Shown: piece after piece, positions 48,635-54,695 of the stretch
How positions within the stretch are numbered: the first letter of the stretch is position 1
Layout of the letters: each line of letters begins with the position of its first letter
Source: Lachnospiraceae bacterium UBA7202
GTDB lineage: Bacteria; Bacillota; Clostridia; Lachnospirales; Lachnospiraceae
DNA length: 54,695 nucleotides
Direction of reading: 5' to 3'
Assembly: GCA_002490705.1 (NCBI GenBank)
Contig: DKUO01000027.1
Coordinates: forward strand, 1 to 54,695
The notes under the pieces: generated by a model
What the model was told of the DNA's origin: nothing
The model's input: only the letters and a program-made list of their open reading frames with translations
The model's database searches: none
Made by a program: the position numbers and the translations under genes

Positions 48635-49642
48635 ATGGGAATTGGCGGCGTCACATCAGTAAACAATAGTATGTCAGTCACACAGATGACTTCGGCGTCT
48701 TTAAAAGATCACAAGAGCAAAAACATCCAAAACGAGATCACAGAGGTACAACAGAAGATACAGAAACTGTCCTCCGAAGACGAACTCTCTTTGAATGAAA
48801 AGGCCGACGAGAAAAAGAAACTCCAGAAAGAAAAGTCCAGTCTTGATACGGAGCTGAAACAGCATCAGGAGGAGCTTCTCCGTTCACAGAAAAGAGAGAT
48901 CAGGCTGGCTGAACTACAGGAAAAGCAGGGCCCTGCAAAAGAAGACGACGAGACAAAAGAGAACGCACAGGCGGCAGGGGCAGCCGCAGATACCGCGGAC
49001 AAGGAAAGCCGTCCAACCGATGATAAGCAGCCCTTACAGCCTGGGACTGTCATAACCCAAAACAATGACGGCACCGTGATCCTGAAAGAGGTCTTAAATC
49101 AGAGTGAAAGCGCCGGTAACACAGTAGAAAGCACGCAGGCAGAAAGTAAGCAGACCGGCAAAACCGGGACGGCTGTCAGCGAAACCGAGGCGGCAGCCAT
49201 TGAAAAGGAGACACCGGCTCAGGCCGAGGAAGAGAACGAAGATGATACTGCTGATACCTCTTTCTCTGACAAACAGATGCAGGCCATGGTAGCATCGGAC
49301 ACTTCCATGAAACAGGCAGACCGTATGGGTACGCTGGTAACCAAAACCGAAGACGGTATCGCCATTTTAAAGGGAGAAATCAAGCAGGATTCCTATCGCG
49401 GCACGGATACCGGGAGAAAAGAGGCCGAACTGAGCGACATGCAAAAACAGAGAGAACGGGAAATGGGCGTCCAATTCGCTCTGTTAGGCGAGGCCGGTCA
49501 TATGATGAAATCAACAGCCGGTTCTGCGTCTGTACAAGACAGCGCACAGGAAGATACCGGAAAGAAGCTTCAAGTCAGCGGCTTAAACGTACCGCAGGAT
49601 GAACAGGCCGCACAGGAAAGATTTCATGCGGCCATCGTATAA
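48635..49642 (+). CDS. FlxA-like coiled-coil protein of unknown function
   Basis: A 335-residue hydrophilic protein starting MGIGGVTSVNNSMSVTQM. Residues 30-100 are a coiled coil with LSSDEELSLNEKADEKKKLQ-like sequence, close in style to the FlxA-like family (FlxA is a FliA-regulated protein in E. coli). The rest is acidic, Ala/Thr/Glu-rich and probably disordered, with two related segments TVITQNNDGTVILKE and LVTKTEDGIAILKGE. No signal or membrane segment. AAAGGAG ribosome site; possible SigA promoter TTGATT-N18-TAAAAT at 48541-48570, with no good SigD site. Function unknown. Confidence 0.8.
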   Translation: MGIGGVTSVNNSMSVTQMTSASLKDHKSKNIQNEITEVQQKIQKLSSEDELSLNEKADEKKKLQKEKSSLDTELKQHQEELLRSQKREIRLAELQEKQGPAKEDDETKENAQAAGAAADTADKESRPTDDKQPLQPGTVITQNNDGTVILKEVLNQSESAGNTVESTQAESKQTGKTGTAVSETEAAAIEKETPAQAEEENEDDTADTSFSDKQMQAMVASDTSMKQADRMGTLVTKTEDGIAILKGEIKQDSYRGTDTGRKEAELSDMQKQREREMGVQFALLGEAGHMMKSTAGSASVQDSAQEDTGKKLQVSGLNVPQDEQAAQERFHAAIV

Positions 49643-49662
49643 CGAAAAATGATGAGAATGAT

Positions 49663-49699
49663 AAGCTGCCGGGAGAAATATCTTCCGGCAGCTTGTTTT
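49663..49699 (+). terminator. Terminator of the FlxA-like gene
   Basis: Perfect 10-base arms AAGCTGCCGG/CCGGCAGCTT (49663-49672 and 49685-49694), 12-base loop, then GTTTT. It lies four bases before the end of the convergent MutS-like gene. Confidence 0.92.
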
Positions 49700-49702
49700 G
49701 TC

Positions 49703-51239
49703 CTATTGATCCGTTGACTCCAAATGCTTCACCAGCATTTCATAGGTCACCCCGTATTTTTTTGCGATATCACCGGCATAGGATATGCCTTCCGGCGGCG
49801 CCATTTCAATCTGAAAAGAGCGCTTACCCCCGTCCGCTTTTACGATCAGGGAAACAGCCTTTACCGAATCGTAAGAACGGTTCAATTCCTCCAGATCAAA
49901 GGCAAGCTTATGCATATGGGTATTGTAGATTGTCCGAATCCCCTTTTCCAAAATTGCTTTGACCGCGTCCTTCGCGATAAAGTACCCCTCCTCAAAAGAG
50001 GTCGTCGAAAACGTCTCATTGAGCAGCAAAAGGCTGTCTGCCGTGCTGTCGGTATAAATCCCGCGAAACCGCCTGCACTCTTCCCCCAGACGTCCCAGAT
50101 CCATGGTTTTGTCCTCGTCTGCCGGAAAATGGGTATAAATACAGTCAACCGGATGGAACGCAAAGGAATCCGCCGGCACATAGATACCGCCCTGGGCAAG
50201 CGCAAACAAAAGGCCCACGGCCTGTGTGACCGTAGTCTTCCCGCCGCGATTTGCGCCTGTCAGGACATACACCAGATGGGCCCGGTCAAAGTCCAAATCG
50301 TTCTTTACGATGGTCTCCTGCTTCTCCGCGACCGCTGCCGCCAGCTTAAGGTTATAAAACCCTTTTGCACGCATCACACGCTCTCCCACGTCCCCGGCCG
50401 CCAAAGTCCCCTTACAGAAGCACAGGCCCTGACCGCGGAATTTCTTCCATCATATCCCCATCGGGAACCATCGCGATTCCCCGGCGTGAAATGAGTTCCG
50501 GCATTTTGGATGTCTCGCCGGCAAAGGGATGGTACTTATACTCTTCCTTCCATTCCGTATCCGATTTTACCATATCCCTCGTCGTTATCTTTTCACAAAA
50601 ATGATCAATGATATTGGACTTGGTAAAATACTTATTATTGATGGAAATCAATCCGATCCCGTCCGCTTCAAACCGTTCGTTCAGGTTGATCCCCACCGTA
50701 ACGCTGCGCAGGTCCGTCGTCGTCGCCCGCAAAGCCTCAATATCCTTCTTCAACTCCAAAAAGCCGTTATCATGGTACAGGCCGTCTATATACTCTTTTA
50801 GGCAAAGCAGCCCTTCCGACTGCACCGACACCTCCGAAAGACTCCTGAAAATGGCTTCCACACATTGGATATAATCCTTCAATTCATCCAGCCGGTGCAT
50901 GAGATCCCACACACCCGCCGACTCTTCATAGGTCCTGCCGACACTTCCGTAATCCCGCAAAAAATTGATTTTATCCAGAATGCGCAGCATTTCGTCCCGC
51001 ATCCCTTTGTTCCCGTAAATATCCGAAAAAACATCGCTCCGATAGCGCGTCACCTCTGGGTTGCCGGTCATTTTGGAAAGAATGGATAACAGCAGCGTCT
51101 GCTCCTGCTTTTTCTCCGTGATCTGCGCGCAGAGATAATCCAACCCCAAGTCGTGGATCGAGGCGTCAGACAATGTCTTATAGTCCGGCGTACAGGCCGG
51201 CGGCGTTAGTAAGCTTATGGCTTGATCCGTTTTATGCAC
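49703..51239 (-). pseudogene. MutS-family ATPase, frame interrupted by one apparent extra base
   Basis: A GTG at 51239 with GGGAGG upstream starts a frame of about 270 codons that stops at 50412. The next part, from 50404 on, is in another frame. Reading through by dropping one base at about 50428-50437 gives IPRQGLCFCKGTLAAGDVGER and a single protein of 511 residues; the span of 1,537 bases is 3n+1, as one insertion predicts. The N-terminal part resembles the MutS lever/core; the C-terminal part is the MutS ATPase with Walker A GANRGGKTT, a changed Walker B LLLLNETFSTTS and the His loop NTHMHKL. The mismatch-binding domain is absent. Third gene of the ZorAB-like operon. Confidence 0.8.
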
Positions 51240-51263
51240 GGCGTTTCCTCCCAAGTTCGATAC

Positions 51264-52181
51264 CTACTCCAAAATCCCGGCCATCTTTTCTATCATTTCA
51301 TCTTCCTTCAGGCGGAACTTAATCTCCACCCTTCTGGAAGCCGGCATATCCACCTCTTCCGTAACGTTACCGAACGCGTCCTTTTGGTAAACCGGATTGC
51401 TCCACGATTTCCCATTGACGGTAAGAATCTTTTGTAACTGTTCAATCTCCGTCTCGCTGAGTCCGTTTCTCTTGTTCAGGCAGAAATCCGCCACAGCCTT
51501 GGCGCGCTCATAGGACAGTTCCATATTGCTCTGGTAACCGCCGTCCGTGTCCGTGTGTCCCTCAATGATGATCTCGGCGATATAATCACGGAACTGGTCC
51601 TGTAGCAGCACATCCAGATACATCGGAATAATATTTTTTAATGACTCCCTGCTGTCCGCCGTCAGGGAAGCGCTGTTGTAGCGGAAAAGCACATCGGAGG
51701 AAAACGTAATGGAGCCTGTCTGGGCGTCCACCTTCATCGTGGAATTGCTGAACGCGGACTGCAGCGCCCCGATGATATCCGTGCGAATGCCGACAATATC
51801 CTGCAATTCCTGTTTGGTCGTCGTAAGCTCCTCTCTGGCGTCCTCGATTTCCAGATAGGCGTTATTCAGTTCTTCCTGCGTCAAAGCCGCCTGCTCGTAG
51901 GCCTGCTGCAATTCCGCTAGGGAAGACTCCAGTTCCTCATTGGACTTCTCCAGCTCCGACTTGGAATGTTCCAAATCCGCTATCGTCGCATCCAACTCGC
52001 TCTGCGCCGTGCTGAGCTCCCGCTTTGTCTGATCGAGGTCGTCCGTTTTCTGTCGGTATATGGCAAGGGTGATGGCGATCATGAGTATGAAAATCAGCAA
52101 AAGCGCCGCCATCATATCCGAATAGGACTGCCAGTAGCTGTGTTCCGCAAACGCTTCCCGATTCCTTCGTCTAGTTCTCAT
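51264..52181 (-). CDS. ZorB/MotB-like OmpA-domain membrane protein
   Basis: A 305-residue protein. Short basic N-terminus, then one membrane helix from about residue 23 (MMAALLLIFILMIAITLAI) preceded by Asp22, the position of the proton-carrying Asp of MotB. Residues 44-130 are a long coiled coil, and the C-terminal half is an OmpA/MotB peptidoglycan-binding domain (IIIEGHTDTDGG, ELSYERAKAVADF, ASRRVEIKF). It overlaps the ZorA-like gene by 11 bases, and the MutS-like gene follows 24 bases later. With the ZorA-like protein it should form a proton-driven stator-like complex. Confidence 0.88.
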   Translation of the reverse strand: MRTRRRNREAFAEHSYWQSYSDMMAALLLIFILMIAITLAIYRQKTDDLDQTKRELSTAQSELDATIADLEHSKSELEKSNEELESSLAELQQAYEQAALTQEELNNAYLEIEDAREELTTTKQELQDIVGIRTDIIGALQSAFSNSTMKVDAQTGSITFSSDVLFRYNSASLTADSRESLKNIIPMYLDVLLQDQFRDYIAEIIIEGHTDTDGGYQSNMELSYERAKAVADFCLNKRNGLSETEIEQLQKILTVNGKSWSNPVYQKDAFGNVTEEVDMPASRRVEIKFRLKEDEMIEKMAGILE

Positions 52182-53334
52182 ATAGATTCCTCATCTGTTC
52201 AAACGTATAGATCTGGCTGCTGATCTCATCGCTCATATCGCTGCATGCATCCGCCAGCATTTTCTTCTGCTCCGCAAGCTCCTTCGCAAACGCTTCCAGC
52301 CTTTCCATGACGCTTACGAAAGCCTCCTGTGCACCTCGGTTTACCTCCACCAAGGCCGTGACCGCTTCCACCATTTCCGCCGCGCCCCTCGCGCTGGCGG
52401 CCTGAGACTCTCCCGCGGACTTTAAGGCATTTCCCAATTTCTGAAAGTCCGTGTCCAAAGCAACCTGCATCTGTGTGGTAAACTTCTCTACGATACGCTC
52501 CACACCCGCCGTCTGTTCCATCGCATTGCCCTTTAGTAATTCGAGCATCTGTTTCAGGGAATTCGCCATTCCAGCCTGATAAACAAGCATCGTCGCTGTA
52601 TTTTCATCCTCTTTCAGAGCAACCGGCTGCGCCGTCTGGCGGAACACATCTAAAAACGTATGCAGCGTCTCGTAAGCGTCCGACATAATGCTTCTGTAAG
52701 CAACGTTGAACACCAAGGAGAAAAAAATACCATATACCGAAGTATGGAACGCCACCTTCATACCCGAAAGCAGGGAACCCACATTGTCAGAGATCGAAAA
52801 GATATCGTCCCCGCTGAATGCGCCAAGCCCCATGGACAGGCCAAGAAACGTTCCTAATATTCCAAGCCCGGTCAGCGTCCCGGAAACGCCGGAATTAAAG
52901 AAATTCATGCCTGCCTTGTCCAAGAGTTCCTCATTGATATACTCTTCCAGATCGCAGGAAGCGGAAGCTCCCCGTCTGGTCTTCGCGCTTTTGATCCGCA
53001 GACGGTATTTGTTAAACGCCTCCTGTAACGCCTTTTCCTCAAAAAGCTTGTCGTTATCCTTATACGTTCCCCAAAGGTTTTTTCCGCCCGCCTCTTTATA
53101 GTCCTTTTGCAGGCGAAGCGATGCGTCTTCCAGATCGTAGATCGCCCTGTTAAGCCTGCCGAAGCTGACGGAAGATATCGCAAAAATAATGCCGATGATG
53201 ATTAAAAACCCGACATTGATCGTAAGATTTACGACCGAAATTTCCTCTCCGGTAAATACGCCGTTCAGATATAACACAAAAGCCACGACAATGACATACA
53301 AAAAATACAGTGCATAATACAGCTTACTCTTCAT
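52171..53334 (-). CDS. ZorA/MotA-TolQ-like membrane channel protein with coiled-coil tail
   Basis: A 387-residue protein. Two N-terminal helices (about 5-24 and 35-57), a cytosolic segment, then two more (about 150-172 and 192-214) with the MotA/ExbB/ZorA signature GTLTGLGILGTFLGLSMGL. The last 170 residues are a helical cytosolic tail. The architecture is that of ZorA of the Zorya anti-phage system but with a shorter tail. Overlap with the ZorB-like gene indicates a fixed pair. A generic MotA/TolQ-ExbB homologue of other purpose remains possible. The upstream gap (112 bases) holds only a weak candidate promoter. Confidence 0.85.
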   Translation of the reverse strand: MKSKLYYALYFLYVIVVAFVLYLNGVFTGEEISVVNLTINVGFLIIIGIIFAISSVSFGRLNRAIYDLEDASLRLQKDYKEAGGKNLWGTYKDNDKLFEEKALQEAFNKYRLRIKSAKTRRGASASCDLEEYINEELLDKAGMNFFNSGVSGTLTGLGILGTFLGLSMGLGAFSGDDIFSISDNVGSLLSGMKVAFHTSVYGIFFSLVFNVAYRSIMSDAYETLHTFLDVFRQTAQPVALKEDENTATMLVYQAGMANSLKQMLELLKGNAMEQTAGVERIVEKFTTQMQVALDTDFQKLGNALKSAGESQAASARGAAEMVEAVTALVEVNRGAQEAFVSVMERLEAFAKELAEQKKMLADACSDMSDEISSQIYTFEQMRNLYEN

Positions 53335-53446
53335 CCGTACACCAATCCTTTTCTCCGTTACTACAAGTTATTATGATACTTTTAACCTATCATATTCCAG
53401 TCGGAAGTGCAATCGGCTTAAGGATTTCTTAAACTATTGATTTCAT

Positions 53447-53830
53447 TCAACATAAAGCGGGCATAAACTTGGCAAATAAATATAGCCCCTCCGAACCCGC
53501 AGTCACTTCATGCGGCACGCCGGCCTGCATGATAGAAATTGTCCCGGCCTCATACGAGAGGACATTGCCTGCATTTACGCAGCTTCCGCTCCCCTTGACT
53601 ACCTCATGCGTCTCCAACTGGTTTTCATGAATATGGTTCCCAATCCTGCAATCAGGCGCAATCCGTACCAAGTGATAACTGAATTTCCCATCCGTGTCCC
53701 TTGCCGTGACAATGTGCTTTAATTCCACGCCTTCAAACGTGGGATGCTTCGACCATGCAATCTCCTCAAAATCAGCCTCTTTTTCCGGCAGAAGCAGTTT
53801 CCCCCTGTTAAACAGTTCAAACGTATCCAT
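53447..53830 (-). CDS. Cupin-domain protein
   Basis: A 127-residue single cupin. Metal-site motifs: IGNHIHENQLETHEVVKGSG (His, His and Glu, with a later His at the second motif AGVPHEVTAGSEGLYLF). A beta-barrel enzyme or sensor of unknown substrate. GGAGG ribosome site. It is followed by the ZorAB-like operon on the same strand after 112 bases and preceded by an AraC gene 82 bases upstream, which probably controls it. Confidence 0.88.
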   Translation of the reverse strand: MDTFELFNRGKLLLPEKEADFEEIAWSKHPTFEGVELKHIVTARDTDGKFSYHLVRIAPDCRIGNHIHENQLETHEVVKGSGSCVNAGNVLSYEAGTISIMQAGVPHEVTAGSEGLYLFAKFMPALC

Positions 53831-53912
53831 TTTGACACCTCCGATAAAAAATATAATTTACTTACACTTTCATTATATCGATCGGAGTCTGCCTGTCTTG
53901 TAAAAAATTGCC

Positions 53913-54659
53913 CTATAGAGACTGCGGCAGCGTCCTCTTAGAAGTAAGATACTCCGACGGTGAAATTCCGACGATCTTTTGAAACTCCTTGTCAAAATGG
54001 CTCTGGTCATAAAATCCCATTTCCACCGCAACCCTGCCGACCGCCTTTTCCGCACCCAGAAGACGCTGCGCTTTCCGTATGCGGTTTTGGATGCAAAACC
54101 GGTGAGGCGTCATTCCCACACTCCTTTTAAATTTCCTGATAAAATAATATTTGCTGACAAAAATCTCCGCCGCCAATGTTTCTATCGGCAGTTCATATTC
54201 AGGATGGCTGGTAATCTGATCCGCAAGAAGCTTTATATCTGCATTCCACTTATTCCCTCCCTTATTTTGGGATTGGCAAACTGTCCGTAGGGAGGCCAGC
54301 AGTATTTCTTTCTGCTCTTTTCCAAAAATCCCCTGCTCTGCGGCGCCCTCCAACAGCTCCCGGATAATGCCCTCTGCTGTTTCAAAATCCGTCTCCGTGA
54401 CAAAAGCGGTGCCGATACACATGGACAACAGGCGCGCATTTCTTTTCAGACACACCGAATGCACCATATAAGGAGGGACGATAAACACATCCCCCTCGTG
54501 GCACGCCAATTTTCTGCTTTCCAGATAAACTTCTGCCGTTCCCTGCATGACTACCGAGATCACATAGTGTCCAACATGGTTATGAGAAGCAAAACACTTA
54601 TCTAGATTTTCTGACAACACGAACTCGATTGGGTATTTTTCACAATGATAATACCGCAT
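53913..54659 (-). CDS. AraC-family regulator with cupin sensor domain
   Basis: A 248-residue protein. N-terminal cupin (NHVGHYVISVVMQGTAEVYLE, EGDVFIVPPYMVHSV), C-terminal AraC domain with two helix-turn-helices (IETLAAEIFVSKYYFIRKFK and VGRVAVEMGFYDQSHFDKEFQK) and the ending GISPSEYLTSKRTL. GGAGG ribosome site near 54670. It is upstream of the cupin gene on the same strand; a cupin enzyme beside a cupin-AraC regulator suggests a shared small-molecule pathway. The strand continues beyond the window. Confidence 0.92.
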   Translation of the reverse strand: MRYYHCEKYPIEFVLSENLDKCFASHNHVGHYVISVVMQGTAEVYLESRKLACHEGDVFIVPPYMVHSVCLKRNARLLSMCIGTAFVTETDFETAEGIIRELLEGAAEQGIFGKEQKEILLASLRTVCQSQNKGGNKWNADIKLLADQITSHPEYELPIETLAAEIFVSKYYFIRKFKRSVGMTPHRFCIQNRIRKAQRLLGAEKAVGRVAVEMGFYDQSHFDKEFQKIVGISPSEYLTSKRTLPQSL

Positions 54660-54695
54660 ATAGTCTGTTTGTCCTCCTGTTATGAAGTGACCTCC

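Noticed and set aside
49703..53334. A complete type I or II Zorya system
   Set aside because: No ZorC, ZorD helicase or ZorE nuclease is encoded nearby; only the ZorA/ZorB-like pair is present, with a different third gene.

Overview
The window looks like a chromosomal segment of a gut Lachnospiraceae-type Firmicute (class Clostridia). This rests on gene content and signals: HemZ, MecA, a Ytr-like ABC operon, BioY with a BirA-type box, strong AGGAGG ribosome binding sites, SigA-type promoters, two SigD/FliA-like promoters, and a galacto-N-biose/lacto-N-biose phosphorylase typical of mucin- or milk-glycan users. I name no genus. Most genes lie on the minus strand. I saw no tRNA, rRNA, CRISPR array, insertion sequence or phage module.

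Layout from left to right. 1-2172 is AT-rich and accessory-like: a truncated reading frame, a stand-alone nucleotidyltransferase and a DUF234-type ATPase. 2262-7084 is housekeeping (TIGR00266 protein, flavin-type oxidase, hemZ, YfcE-like phosphoesterase, enolase with a Cys-bearing insertion). 7146-14552 reads as one six-gene operon laid out like Bacillus ytrABCDEF (GntR, ATPase, permease, ATPase, an added CARDB-like surface protein, FtsX-type permease), driven by a promoter whose -35 box sits in the loop of the gpmI terminator. 14748-19661 holds gpmI, a small protein, a YgjP-type metallopeptidase, a DEAD-box helicase and mecA. 19786-22847 is a BlaI/BlaR-type pair whose sensor carries an M23 peptidase domain. 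22848-25775 has two small unknown proteins with SigD-like promoters (one behind a large foldable leader), an Rrf2 regulator and a CmpB-type membrane protein.

25778-30357 is a compact five-gene set (SCP2-like protein, alpha/beta hydrolase, free-standing condensation domain, carrier protein, AMP-ligase), coupled by 1-4 nt overlaps at three of its four junctions. It has the parts of the fatty-acid-amide type clusters reported from gut Clostridia. A TetR gene is divergent from it and is followed at once by gnpA-nahK, so one regulator may link lipid conjugation with host-glycan use. Next come a MATE-AraC pair, a secreted protein, an Rpn-type nuclease, purF, and a divergent AraC/GH31 pair in which the GH31 gene has an in-frame amber codon. 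43511-47350 contains a small Cys-rich membrane peptide, an ArsR regulator and a GtrA/GT2/large membrane glycosyltransferase trio. bioY-DUF1284 lies under a BirA-type box, followed by a FlxA-like coiled-coil protein.

49703-53334 is the most unusual block: a ZorA/ZorB-like (MotA/MotB-type) membrane pair in an operon with a MutS-family ATPase whose reading frame is interrupted by one apparent extra base. The right end carries a cupin protein and an AraC regulator. Three genes show apparent damage or recoding (GH31 amber, MutS-like frameshift, small protein at 23219-23469); consensus errors must be excluded before biology is inferred.
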